A stretch of 64,000 nt of DNA from Thermohalobacter berrensis. Its GTDB lineage: Bacteria > Bacillota > Clostridia > Tissierellales > Thermohalobacteraceae. Position numbers and translations under genes: made by a program. The notes beneath the pieces were generated by a model. That model did no database searches, was not told the DNA's origin, and was given only the letters and a program-made list of their open reading frames with translations. Location: the NCBI RefSeq assembly GCF_003609645.1, contig NZ_MCIB01000001.1, forward strand, positions 124,001 through 188,000, given 5' to 3'. This document shows, piece after piece, positions 9,309 to 16,996 of this stretch (within the stretch, counting starts at the first letter, position 1; each line of letters opens with the position of its first letter).

Positions 9309-9651
9309 ATTGTACCTCCTGAAGTTTCTTATCATATATATATTGAATATGTTAGATTAATATGATTTTAAAGGAAACTATCATAAGTAATAAACTTAAA
9401 TATTTTATAGTTTTACAGTTGAGCTTATAAGTACAGTAGAAGAACTGAATAACTATAATGATAGCAATGGAACCTGGTATAATGGAACCTAATAAGGATA
9501 AAATTTACAATAAAGAGGATAAATAGGAATTAATAAAGAAGTAAGATAATATAAATAATTCTTAATACTTAAAATTAAGAATTATTTATGTCAACAAGTT
9601 TTGAAGTAGTTTTTATTATGTGAATTTTAGTATTATAAGGGGAGAATAATA
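9309..9651. other. Gene-free stretch with one AT-rich palindrome
   Basis: This is a 343-base gap between divergent genes (ylbJ leftward, the AlkD-like gene rightward). I see no open frame with a ribosome site. A short near-repeat (ATGGAACCTGGTATAATGGAACCTAATA, of which ATGGAACCT occurs twice) lies near 9469-9492, and a 15-bp perfect inverted repeat at 9551-9589 is listed separately. Confidence 0.5.
9551..9589. repeat. Perfect 15-bp AT-rich inverted repeat
   Basis: The arms ATAAATAATTCTTAA (9551-9565) and TTAAGAATTATTTAT (9575-9589) are exact reverse complements with a 9-base spacer. No T run follows, so it is not a classical terminator. It lies 62 bases upstream of the AlkD-like gene and could be an operator or a structured 5' leader. 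Confidence 0.55.
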
Positions 9652-10320
9652 TTGGAGAAAAACCGCAAGATTTTAGAAAAAATATATAATGAGTTTAATA
9701 AATTAGGAATGGCATCTAATGCTAAGGCAAGGGAACAAGTACAAAGAAAAATATACCCAGAGTTACCTAGTGACAATGACCAATTAATGGAACTTTTTGA
9801 TTTCTTAGTTTCAGTTGAGGAATGGAGATTATTTTGGCTTGTCACTATGTGGATAAAAAGAAGAAAAGAATTATATAAACTTAAATACATGTCATATTAT
9901 GAAAAGTGGTTATATAATTATATTAATCATTGGGGAACATGTGATGTTTTTTGTTATAGAGTCCTTAACCCGATGGTAGATAAATACCCTCAGTTATTTC
10001 AAAATGTATTGAAATGGACAGATTCCACAAAAACATATGTAAGACGAGCAGCACCTGTCAGTTTGTTAAAATCAAATAGAAGTTTTACTGTTAATTGCAG
10101 TTTTGAAAAGGTTTATACGATTGCAGAGAAATTAAAACATGATGATGAAATACATGTACAAAAAGGTGTTGGATGGCTTCTAAAATATGCTTATTTAAGT
10201 TATCCAGAAAAAATATATAATTATTTAAAAAATAATGTTAATAATTTACCTCGGACTATTTTTAGATATGCACTTGAAAAAGCTCCACAAGATATAAAAG
10301 AGGAACTAATGAGCCTATAA
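9652..10320 (+). CDS. DNA alkylation repair family protein (AlkD-like HEAT repeat)
   Basis: A 222-residue all-helical protein. The pattern of paired helices (FWLVTMWIKRRKE; VLKWTDSTKTYVRRAAPVSLL; HVQKGVGWLLKYAYLSYPEKIYNYL) matches the HEAT-like repeats of PF08713, whose members excise bulky or cationic alkylated bases (AlkC/AlkD). It starts at TTG 9652 after AAGGGGAG. No neighbour links it to a pathway; it lies among acetyltransferases in the accessory region. The exact substrate cannot be read from the sequence. Confidence 0.75.
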   Translation: MEKNRKILEKIYNEFNKLGMASNAKAREQVQRKIYPELPSDNDQLMELFDFLVSVEEWRLFWLVTMWIKRRKELYKLKYMSYYEKWLYNYINHWGTCDVFCYRVLNPMVDKYPQLFQNVLKWTDSTKTYVRRAAPVSLLKSNRSFTVNCSFEKVYTIAEKLKHDDEIHVQKGVGWLLKYAYLSYPEKIYNYLKNNVNNLPRTIFRYALEKAPQDIKEELMSL

Positions 10321-10382
10321 TATATATTTATTTTAAAACTGAATTAAAAATAGGCTTATTTACCAAACTGAGATAATTTTAA

Positions 10383-10883
10383 ATGGATGTGATGAAAATG
10401 AAATTAATCTTTAATAATATGAAAAAAGAAGAAGCAAAAGAAATTTCAAATTGGAAATACGAAGAGCCTTATTCCATATATAGTTTAGATGGAAGTGAAG
10501 AAACAATTGCAGAATTTATGAATGGATCCTATTATTTTGTTTATGAAAATAACAAACTGATAGGATATTTTTGCTTTGGTGAGTCTGCACAGATACCAGT
10601 AGGAAAAAAGTACGGTGTATATGATAATGAAAATTATATTGATATTGGGTTAGGTTTAAAACCTGAAATGTGTGGAAAAGGAGAAGGATATAATTTTGTT
10701 AAAGCAGGATTAGATTATGCTAAAAGTATTTTTATAAAAAATAAATTTCGTTTAACAGTTGCAAGCTTTAATAAAAGAGCAATTAAAGTATATAAAAAAG
10801 TTGGTTTTGAAGAAATAGATTATTTTACTAGGAAAAATAAAAAAGGGAATATTAATTTTATTGTTATGATATTGGATAACTAA
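10383..10883 (+). CDS. GNAT family N-acetyltransferase
   Basis: A 166-residue single-domain acetyltransferase. The acetyl-CoA-binding region is IDIGLGLKPEMCGKGEGYNFVKAGLDYAK (about 94-122), where the usual Q/RxxGxG/A loop appears as CGKGEG, followed by LTVASFNKRAIKVYKKVGFEE, the typical beta-5/alpha-4 segment. It is related to RimI/RimJ-like enzymes; the acceptor is unknown. Alternative in-frame ATGs exist at 10392 and 10398. A strong terminator follows. Confidence 0.8.
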   Translation: MDVMKMKLIFNNMKKEEAKEISNWKYEEPYSIYSLDGSEETIAEFMNGSYYFVYENNKLIGYFCFGESAQIPVGKKYGVYDNENYIDIGLGLKPEMCGKGEGYNFVKAGLDYAKSIFIKNKFRLTVASFNKRAIKVYKKVGFEEIDYFTRKNKKGNINFIVMILDN

Positions 10884-10891
10884 GTAGAATT

Positions 10892-10917
10892 AAAGTGAGG
10901 TACAACCTCACTTTTTT
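10892..10917 (+). terminator. Terminator after the first GNAT gene
   Basis: A perfect 10-bp stem (AAAGTGAGGT 10892-10901, ACCTCACTTT 10905-10914) with a 3-base loop and a T run. Confidence 0.9.
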
Positions 10918-11036
10918 ATTTATAAAGAATTATAAGGGGTATAGTTGAAGCTAAATATCATAACAAATCTTATCATAAATGATAATGATATCTATTCAAA
11001 ATATGTATTACTGGAGAAGATATACTAGATTATTAT

Positions 11037-11065
11037 TTGATTTTAATAATTTGTTTTTATATAAT
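11037..11065 (+). promoter_or_regulatory. Promoter of the Isf-like flavoprotein gene
   Basis: TTGATT (11037-11042), 17 bases, TATAAT (11060-11065), 67 bases before the start codon. Upstream at 10971-10984 lies a small inverted repeat (TATCAT, 2 bases, ATGATA) that could be an operator. Confidence 0.55.
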
Positions 11066-11131
11066 AATGGTTAAATTTAGCAATTTTATATTCCTTAGGT
11101 TTAGATAAACTTTCGAAAGGAGTTATTAAAT

Positions 11132-11695
11132 ATGAAAATTTTAGGAATATCAGGTACACAAAGACCGAATGGAAATAGTGAGATATTATTAAAACATTCT
11201 TTAAAACCCTTTAAAAATAAAGGATTTGAGACAAAACATATAAAATTAAGTGAAATAAGAGTAAATCCCTGCAAAGGCTGTGAAGAATGTAATAAAAGTG
11301 GGGTTTGCATAATAAAAGATGATATGCATCAAATCTACGAGGCTTTTAGATGGTGTGATGGAATAATAATTTCTAGCCCTGTATATTCTAGAAATATTTG
11401 TTCTCAATTATTAGCAATATTAGATAGACATTATGCAGTTAAAAATGAAAGACCACTAGAAGGTAAATTTGGCGGTGCAATAGCAGTTGGTAGAGGGGCT
11501 GGTCAAGCTATTACTATAAATGCAATTTATAATTGGATGCTATCATGTGGGGTAATATGTGTTCCTGGTGAATTAAATGGTGTTACAGCAAAAGCATCTG
11601 ACCCTGGTGATATTCTCCAACAAAAAGAAGCTTTAAGACAAGCTGAAATCCTTGGAACTAATATACTAAAATTAATTAAGAAGGTAAAAAACTAA
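11132..11695 (+). CDS. Iron-sulfur flavoprotein (Isf/NADPH-dependent FMN reductase family)
   Basis: A 187-residue flavodoxin-fold protein. The N-terminal LGISGTQRPNGNSEILL is the FMN phosphate-binding loop, and SSPVYSRNICSQLLAILDR is the second FMN segment. Residues about 49-61 carry CKGCEECNKSGVC, a C-x2-C-x2-C-x5-C motif like the one that ligates a [4Fe-4S] cluster in Methanosarcina Isf. Such proteins shuttle electrons from reduced ferredoxin or NAD(P)H to oxygen species or other acceptors. It has its own promoter and an AAAGGAG site, and a GNAT gene follows 21 bases later. Confidence 0.82.
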   Translation: MKILGISGTQRPNGNSEILLKHSLKPFKNKGFETKHIKLSEIRVNPCKGCEECNKSGVCIIKDDMHQIYEAFRWCDGIIISSPVYSRNICSQLLAILDRHYAVKNERPLEGKFGGAIAVGRGAGQAITINAIYNWMLSCGVICVPGELNGVTAKASDPGDILQQKEALRQAEILGTNILKLIKKVKN

Positions 11696-11716
11696 TTATT
11701 TTTTAGGGGAAGAATA

Positions 11717-12226
11717 ATGCAACTAGAAACTAAGAGGACATTTTTAAAAAGAGTTCAATTAAAAGATACTGAAAAGCTTTTTAAGATATTTAGTGATGAA
11801 GAGTTAACTAGATATTTCGTATCAGGAAAAGATGAAACTATAGAACAAACTGGAAGGAGAGTCAAAAAGATTGTATCTCATTGGGAGAATAATAGGTTTG
11901 GAGATTTTATTGTACTTAATAAAAGTTCTTTAAAGACCGTCGGTTTTGGAGGTTTACATTATAAGATTAAAGGGGGAAATATAAATATTTCTTACATTGT
12001 AGATAAAGCATATTGGGGACAAGGGTTAGGGTATGAAATAGCTCAAGCATTGCTTAAATACGGATTTAACACACTAAGATTAAATAAAATAGTTGCAGAA
12101 ATAGATCCTAAAAATATATCATCCATTAAATTAGCTGAAAAATGTGGTTTTGAATATAATAGAACTATTGAATATAAAGGGATAGAAAGATTAGAATATA
12201 TTATGTTAAATCCAGAGTTTGATTAA
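11717..12226 (+). CDS. GNAT family N-acetyltransferase (RimJ/RimL type)
   Basis: A 169-residue enzyme with the RimJ/RimL layout: TKRTFLKRVQLKDTEKLF at the N-terminus, ISYIVDKAYWGQGLGYEIAQALLKYGF (acetyl-CoA loop GQGLGY, about residues 100-106) and LNKIVAEIDPKNISSIKLAEKCGF near the end. Members acetylate protein N-termini or small molecules; the acceptor is unknown here. It follows the flavoprotein by 21 bases with an AGGGGAAG site, so it is probably cotranscribed. Confidence 0.82.
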   Translation: MQLETKRTFLKRVQLKDTEKLFKIFSDEELTRYFVSGKDETIEQTGRRVKKIVSHWENNRFGDFIVLNKSSLKTVGFGGLHYKIKGGNINISYIVDKAYWGQGLGYEIAQALLKYGFNTLRLNKIVAEIDPKNISSIKLAEKCGFEYNRTIEYKGIERLEYIMLNPEFD

Positions 12227-12272
12227 ATTGTAAAGGCTTTTAGATAATATTAATACTTATTAAAATAAATAT

Positions 12273-12336
12273 ATTTCACTCCCATATTTTTCAATTCATA
12301 TTCTATACTAAACAAATATAAAGTTAGGGAGTGAAA
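12273..12336. repeat. 10-bp inverted repeat overlapping the ykuD-like ribosome site
   Basis: TTTCACTCCC (12273-12282) and GGGAGTGAAA (12327-12336) are exact reverse complements, 44 bases apart. The right arm contains the ribosome-binding GGGAG directly before the ATG at 12339. If both arms are in one transcript the site would be sequestered; a possible -10 (TATACT, 12304-12309) between the arms makes a DNA-level role also possible. Confidence 0.45.
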
Positions 12337-12338
12337 AA

Positions 12339-12695
12339 ATGTATTTTTATCCTTCAATTTTGCAAACTTATAGTATTACAATTAATACAAGTTCTCGTAC
12401 ATTAACTTTATTTAAAAATGGACAATGGTTTAAATCATACCCTATTGCAGTAGGCAAACCATCAACTCCCACACCGAAAGGGACCTATACAATTGTAAAT
12501 AAGGCTGTTAACCCTGGAGGACCTTTTGGAGTGAGATGGCTAGGGTTAAGTATACCCCATTACGGGATTCATGGAACAAATAATCCAGCATCAATAGGTA
12601 AAGCAGTATCAAATGGTTGTGTTAGAATGTATAATAAAGATATTATTGAGCTTTTTAATATAGTTCCAATTGGTACTACTGTAAAAATAATATAG
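12339..12695 (+). CDS. L,D-transpeptidase, YkuD domain, minimal form
   Basis: A 118-residue protein consisting of only the catalytic YkuD domain. It has GTYTIVNKA..., the His of [13 protein letters not shown] (about residue 84) and the catalytic Cys/Arg in SNGCVRM (about residues 96-102). These enzymes form 3-3 cross-links in peptidoglycan or attach proteins to it. No signal peptide, LysM domain or membrane anchor is visible, although residues 1-14 are mildly hydrophobic. Its export route is unclear, which is unusual but seen in spore-associated YkuD-only proteins of Firmicutes. Confidence 0.85.
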   Translation: MYFYPSILQTYSITINTSSRTLTLFKNGQWFKSYPIAVGKPSTPTPKGTYTIVNKAVNPGGPFGVRWLGLSIPHYGIHGTNNPASIGKAVSNGCVRMYNKDIIELFNIVPIGTTVKII

Positions 12696-12834
12696 TATTT
12701 TTATAGTTAACTAAAGTAAAGTCTAAGTAATTTGTAACTATTAAGAGGAATTTAAGTTTATTATTATAACAGTAAAAAATCTTTATAAGTCTATAGACTT
12801 TTAATACAAAAATTATAGAAGATACTTTTTAAAG

Positions 12835-12869
12835 AGCCTAATTAATAAAAAGTAAGTTAGGCTTTTTTT
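12835..12869 (+). terminator. Terminator downstream of the ykuD-like gene
   Basis: A 7-bp stem (AGCCTAA 12835-12841, TTAGGCT 12857-12863) followed by seven T. It lies about 140 bases after the stop, with nothing recognisable in between. Confidence 0.7.
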
Positions 12870-12978
12870 ATTTTGTATTTCTAGAATTATTATAACTCGA
12901 TAATGAAATATTAAGGAGTATTTGGTATGATTTTAATAACTATGATATAGTAAATGGAAAAGGATTAGGAGGTTTATT

Positions 12979-13434
12979 ATGGAGTGGAAGATAAAGCATT
13001 TTAATGAATTAACTACAAATGGATTATATGAAATTATTAAACAGAGAATAAATGTTTTTGTTGTTGAACAAAAATGTCCTTATTTTGAATGTGATGATAA
13101 AGATTTAGACTCATATCATATATATGCAACTGATAATAATGAAATTGTCGCTTATGCTAGAATTATTCCACCGGGAGTTTCTTATAAGGAAGCATCAATA
13201 GGGAGAGTGCTAGTAAAAAAAGATTATAGAGGAAATGGATTAGGTAGAAGTCTAATGGAGAGGGCAATAAAGTATATTATAGATGAGTTAAGAGAAGACA
13301 GAATCAGAATATCAGCACAGGAGTATTTGCTTAATTTTTATAAAAGCTTAGGGTTTAAAGCAGTGTCAGGTACATATTTAGAAGATGGCATCCCACATAT
13401 TGAAATGCTATATGAGAAAAAAATTATTAAATAA
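12979..13434 (+). CDS. GNAT N-acetyltransferase, ElaA family
   Basis: A 151-residue protein matching ElaA: KHFNELTTNGLYEIIKQRINVFVVEQKCPYFECDDKDLDSYH at the N-terminus (the family's LR..VFVVEQ.C.Y.E.D..D pattern) and SIGRVLVKKDYRGNGLGRSLMERAI, where RGNGLG is the acetyl-CoA loop. The acceptor is unknown. AGGAGG lies 9 bases before the ATG. It stands alone upstream of the Spo0A-box/riboswitch region. Confidence 0.88.
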   Translation: MEWKIKHFNELTTNGLYEIIKQRINVFVVEQKCPYFECDDKDLDSYHIYATDNNEIVAYARIIPPGVSYKEASIGRVLVKKDYRGNGLGRSLMERAIKYIIDELREDRIRISAQEYLLNFYKSLGFKAVSGTYLEDGIPHIEMLYEKKIIK

Positions 13435-13455
13435 AGTTTTTTTATTTATAGAAAA

Positions 13456-13549
13456 TTCGACAAAAGACACAAAAAATACCAAAAAACTTGTAAAAAAATT
13501 TAACATGCGACAAACTTCGACAAACTTTATAGATTTTTTATATTATAAT
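13456..13549 (+). promoter_or_regulatory. Spo0A-box promoter upstream of the c-di-GMP riboswitch
   Basis: TTCGACAAA, the reverse complement of the 0A box TTTGTCGAA, occurs at 13456-13464 and 13516-13524. A one-mismatch copy TGCGACAAA is at 13506-13514, ten bases from the last, which makes CGACAAACTT a tandem direct repeat (13508-13527). The last box overlaps a -35-like TCGACA (13517-13522) that is 21 bases from a perfect TATAAT (13544-13549). A long spacer with a box over the -35 is the arrangement known from Spo0A-activated spoIIE and spoIIG promoters. The predicted start (about 13556) coincides with the beginning of the riboswitch RNA. Confidence 0.6.
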
Positions 13550-13555
13550 AGATGC

Positions 13556-13757
13556 GGTGTTTCCAGCTAAAAAATACCGATAAGGGCAAACTTACTGAAA
13601 GGTAAGGGCGCAAAGTCATGGGTCTAAGGGGATACTTATATCCCTATGATTGCCAGACTACCGAAGTAATATTTAAAATTTAAATATGTACTTTTATAGG
13701 TAGTCTTAAACAATCAAAATGACTCATTTTTTGCGCCTTAAAAAGGCGCTTTTTTTG
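13556..13757 (+). ncRNA. Cyclic di-GMP-I (GEMM-I) riboswitch with expression platform
   Basis: Bases 13578-13663 carry the conserved GEMM-I core: GATAAGGGCAAAC, a helix CTTAC/GTAAG closed by a GAAA tetraloop, GGGCGCAAAGTCATGGGTCTAAGG, and ATGATTGCCAGACTACCG. Upstream 13554-13580 can form a short stem (CGGTGTTT/AAATACCG). Downstream, AGACTACC (13655-13662) is complementary to GGTAGTCT (13699-13706), and an internal ATATTTAAA/TTTAAATAT repeat extends this alternative hairpin. GCGCCTT/AAGGCGC plus eight T (13733-13757) forms a terminator just before the HD-GYP gene. Whether ligand turns expression on or off cannot be decided by eye. Confidence 0.92.
13733..13757 (+). terminator. Riboswitch terminator
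   Basis: A perfect GC-rich 7-bp stem (GCGCCTT 13733-13739, AAGGCGC 13743-13749) and an eight-T tail. It lies 17 bases upstream of the HD-GYP start, so read-through decides expression of that gene. Confidence 0.88.
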
Positions 13758-13774
13758 TTTGAAGGGGGAATTTA

Positions 13775-14377
13775 ATGTATAACTTTAAAATAAAGAATAA
13801 TATTTCTTATGAAATAATGCTTTGTTTAGTTGCATCACTTGAAGCAAAAGATAGATATACTAGTGGTCATTCTAAAAGGGTAGCACAAATGACTTATGAA
13901 TTATGCAAATCAATTGGACTAAAAGAATATGAAATAGAACAAGTTTATATTGCAGCAAAACTACATGATATAGGTAAAATTAGTGTTCCAAATTCTATCT
14001 TAAATAAAAAAACCCCACTAGACAAAAAAGAATGGGAAAAGATTATGGAACATCCTGCAATTGGATATTCAATACTTAGCCAATCGAATAACTTGAAAAA
14101 TGTTGCCAAAATTGTTTTACACCATCATGAGTGGTGGGATGGAAAAGGATATCCCCATAAAATTAAGGGAGAAGACATACCTATTAGCTCACGTATTATA
14201 TCAATATGTGATTCTATTGATGCTATGCTATCTGAAAGACCTTACAGAAAAAGATTAACTTTTAAGGAATGTTTAAATGAAATTCATAATAATAAAGGGA
14301 CTCAATTTGACCCATATTTAGTAGATAAAGTAGAAATGTTATGGCCTAAATTTAAAAATTTGTTTAGAGAAAGTTAA
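13775..14377 (+). CDS. Stand-alone HD-GYP cyclic di-GMP phosphodiesterase
   Basis: A 200-residue protein made of only an HD-GYP domain. It has GHSKRVAQMTYELCKSIGL, the metal-binding HDIGK (about residues 69-73), HHHEWWDGKGYP (about 121-132, the HHExxDGxGYP signature) and IPISSRIISICDSIDAMLSERPYR. All residues of the dinuclear metal site appear present, so it should hydrolyse c-di-GMP to pGpG/GMP. There is no receiver or sensor domain, so control is likely transcriptional, through the c-di-GMP riboswitch and Spo0A-like boxes immediately upstream. A GAAGGGGGAA site precedes the ATG. The chemoreceptor gene follows 73 bases later without a terminator. Confidence 0.93.
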   Translation: MYNFKIKNNISYEIMLCLVASLEAKDRYTSGHSKRVAQMTYELCKSIGLKEYEIEQVYIAAKLHDIGKISVPNSILNKKTPLDKKEWEKIMEHPAIGYSILSQSNNLKNVAKIVLHHHEWWDGKGYPHKIKGEDIPISSRIISICDSIDAMLSERPYRKRLTFKECLNEIHNNKGTQFDPYLVDKVEMLWPKFKNLFRES

Positions 14378-14450
14378 ACAATTAATCATGATATTTAAAG
14401 TTTATTTTTAAAAAGAATATAAATTAATTTAATAGAAAAGGAGGATAACA

Positions 14451-16505
14451 ATGAAGAAAAAAAGTAAAAAGAAGATTAATAAGAAAAAGCATTCAAGGGG
14501 AAAATTGAGGAATAAACTTATTCCAATATTGATAATAGCAATAGTATTACCTTTAAGTTTGCTAGGTTATTTCTCATATCAGAGATCTTTTAATATACTA
14601 GAAGACAAATTAGTACTTACAAGTGGACAAACTGTGGCAGAAGTAAATGAAGCCTTAAATGAGTATCTTATTGGAGTTGAACATATTGTTGATATTTTAG
14701 CTGCTGACTCACGTTTTAAAGAGATAGATAGTACTACTTTAGAAGGTGAACAAGGAGGTAACCCTAAGGCTAATTTATCATTTATGGAAATTCTAAAGAA
14801 TACACAAGAAAGTAGCTCAGACATTACTAATGCATATTTTGGATCTACGGATGGTAAAATGCATCTATACCCAATTCAAGATTTAGATGATGACTACGAC
14901 CCTAGACTAAGACCTTGGTATAAGGGTGCTATTAAGAATAAAAATAGGGTAACTTGGTCAAAACCATACATAGACGCAGTTACAGGAAAAGTTGTTATTA
15001 CAGCGTCAAAACCAGTAGTAAAGTATGGAGAGGTAATTGGAGTAATTGGGATTGACATAGACCTTGATAGACTGTCTAAAAAGTTAGCTCAAATAGTTGT
15101 AGGCGAAGAGGGTTATGTTTTTATATCAGATGCTGTAGGGACAATAATTAGTCATCCTAGTAAAGAATTAGTTGGTACTAATGCTCCTACAGAACAGGAG
15201 TTTTGGCCAACAGTTAAATCTAATAGTAAAGGATTTGCCCGTTATACATACGAAGGGGAAGATAAGTTTTTAACTTTTGTTACAAATGAAAAGACCGGAT
15301 GGAAGATAGCTGCTACCTTAAAGGATAGAGAACTATTAAATGATACAGATGCTATTAAAAACTTTACTTTAGTTGGAGTAGCCATTGGTTTAGCAGTTGC
15401 TGTAATAATCTCCATACTAATTTCAGGTTATATCTCTAAACCTATAAATACTATAAAAAATGCTTTTACTAAGGCTACAACTGGAGATTTAACAACTACA
15501 GTTAATATTAAGTCTAATGATGAATTTGGTGAAATTGGCCAAAGCTTTAATGAAATGATTACAAATATAAAGGCTTTAATAAAAGATGTAATAAAATCTT
15601 CAAATACTGTATATGAATCATCAAATTCTCTAAATGAAATTACAGAACAAACTGTTACAGCTACAGAAGAAATAGCTAAAACAGTTGAAGAAGTAGCAAA
15701 AAGTACTGATGAACAAGCAAAGGATACTGAAAGAGGAGCTTCTAACACTCATGAATTAGCTAGTAAAATTGAAGATGTGGTTAATTTAACAGAAGAAATA
15801 AGTGATGCTTCTAATGAAACAAATAGGCTAAGTAATAAAGGGTTAGAGACAGTAAATCTTTTAACAGAAAAGAATAAAGAAAGTAATGAATCTACAAATG
15901 AGGTAAATGAGGCTATACAACAGGTAGATAAAAGTTCAGAAGAAATCGGAGTAATAACAGAGACGATAGCACAAATAGCTGAACAAACGAATTTACTTGC
16001 TTTAAATGCTGCAATAGAGGCAGCAAGGGCAGGAGAACATGGAAAAGGCTTTGCAGTAGTTGCAGAAGAAATAAGAAAATTAGCAGAAGAATCTTCAAAA
16101 GCAGCAGATGAAATAAAAAAACTGATTGAAGGTATTCAAAATAAATCCAAGTTAGCAGTTTCAGCTATGGATAAGTCAAAATCTATTATAGAAGCTCAAG
16201 ATGTTGCTGTAAAAGAAACTAAAGAGATATTCAGTCAAATAATTGAATCTATACAGAATTTAAGTCAAAAAGTTTCCCAAATAAAGATTTACAACGAAGA
16301 AATGTCAAATAAAAAGGATGAAATTGTTGATATAATTTCTAATATTTCATCAGTAGCACAGCAAACTTCTGCTGCTACTCAACAGGTATCAGCTTCAACT
16401 GAGGAACAATTAGCTTCAACTGAAAATATTCTATCTAATGTAGATAATCTAAAAACTCTTGCAGAAGAGTTACAAGGTGCAGTTAACAGGTTTAAAGTAG
16501 AGTAG
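14451..16505 (+). CDS. Methyl-accepting chemotaxis protein with dCache sensor
   Basis: A 684-residue transmembrane chemoreceptor. After a very basic N-terminus, TM1 is at about 21-43, a periplasmic dCache domain at about 45-300 and TM2 at about 306-328. A HAMP domain follows, then the coiled-coil signalling domain with the hairpin-tip sequence [40 protein letters not shown]. The sensor has [12 protein letters not shown] (about 149-160) followed by PYIDAVTG, resembling the Tyr-Arg-Trp-Tyr-Asp amino-acid-binding motif of dCache_1 domains, so amino acids are a reasonable ligand guess. It signals to CheA/CheW. It is 73 bases after the HD-GYP gene with no terminator between, possibly the same transcript. 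Confidence 0.95.
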   Translation: MKKKSKKKINKKKHSRGKLRNKLIPILIIAIVLPLSLLGYFSYQRSFNILEDKLVLTSGQTVAEVNEALNEYLIGVEHIVDILAADSRFKEIDSTTLEGEQGGNPKANLSFMEILKNTQESSSDITNAYFGSTDGKMHLYPIQDLDDDYDPRLRPWYKGAIKNKNRVTWSKPYIDAVTGKVVITASKPVVKYGEVIGVIGIDIDLDRLSKKLAQIVVGEEGYVFISDAVGTIISHPSKELVGTNAPTEQEFWPTVKSNSKGFARYTYEGEDKFLTFVTNEKTGWKIAATLKDRELLNDTDAIKNFTLVGVAIGLAVAVIISILISGYISKPINTIKNAFTKATTGDLTTTVNIKSNDEFGEIGQSFNEMITNIKALIKDVIKSSNTVYESSNSLNEITEQTVTATEEIAKTVEEVAKSTDEQAKDTERGASNTHELASKIEDVVNLTEEISDASNETNRLSNKGLETVNLLTEKNKESNESTNEVNEAIQQVDKSSEEIGVITETIAQIAEQTNLLALNAAIEAARAGEHGKGFAVVAEEIRKLAEESSKAADEIKKLIEGIQNKSKLAVSAMDKSKSIIEAQDVAVKETKEIFSQIIESIQNLSQKVSQIKIYNEEMSNKKDEIVDIISNISSVAQQTSAATQQVSASTEEQLASTENILSNVDNLKTLAEELQGAVNRFKVE

Positions 16506-16540
16506 GTTGAGAGATAAAATACAAAATATGGTTAAAACTA

Positions 16541-16580
16541 CAAAAAGTAGATGTGTTGATAATGCATCTACTTTTTGTAT
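16541..16580 (+). terminator. Terminator after the chemoreceptor gene
   Basis: A perfect 13-bp stem (CAAAAAGTAGATG 16541-16553, CATCTACTTTTTG 16565-16577). Confidence 0.88.
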
Positions 16581-16747
16581 ATATTTAAATATCATAATTA
16601 ACTTCATCATAAATGATAAATATTAATAGATACAATTTTATATAAGTTATCAAAATATTTCAAGCCATATTTAACTTAAATCTACATATAATATTAAATG
16701 TAAGGTTAAAACCTTAAAATAAAATTAAATTTGGAGGTATGCCTTTA

Positions 16748-16984
16748 ATGAACTATCAAAATGCTCCTAGTTTAAATGACTCTACAGCTGTTGGGCAAGG
16801 AGAAGTTCAAAAAGCTCAACAAGAAATGAGAAATATGGGTCAAACTACTCAAGGTAATATGACAATGGGTGGAATTCCATCTCTTAAGAACTCAACTTCA
16901 GTTGGACAACAAGAAATTCAGCAAGTAAGACAAGAAATGCAAAAAAGTGCTACTCAAGGTCTAACAAATAGAGGATTAGTATAA
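16748..16984 (+). CDS. Small Gln/Asn-rich protein with two internal repeats (possible gamma-type SASP-like)
   Basis: A 78-residue protein built from two copies of one unit: PSLNDSTAVGQGEVQKAQQEM and PSLKNSTSVGQQEIQQVRQEM (20 of 21 quoted residues each, 36 codons apart). It is rich in Gln, Asn, Ser, Gly and Met and has no Cys, membrane segment or signal peptide. Composition and tandem-unit design recall gamma-type small acid-soluble spore proteins (SspE, units with EVKQQN), but the sequence is not a clear member. Start chosen at ATG 16748, 9 bases after GGAGGT; an ATG at 16739 touches the site. Function unconfirmed. Confidence 0.6.
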   Translation: MNYQNAPSLNDSTAVGQGEVQKAQQEMRNMGQTTQGNMTMGGIPSLKNSTSVGQQEIQQVRQEMQKSATQGLTNRGLV

Positions 16985-16996
16985 TTTAGCTATTAA

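Noticed and set aside
10966-10996. Fur-box-like ATGATAATGATATC upstream of the Isf-like gene
   Set aside because: Only one half matches the 7-1-7 consensus; AT-rich DNA gives such matches often. Kept only as a small inverted repeat in the promoter note.
13385-13570. 61-codon frame across the end of the ElaA gene into the Spo0A-box region
   Set aside because: Out-of-frame overlap with a confident gene, no ribosome site, and it runs through promoter sequence.
15428-15748. Minus-strand 106-codon frame inside the chemoreceptor gene
   Set aside because: Shadow of a confident gene with no start signal.
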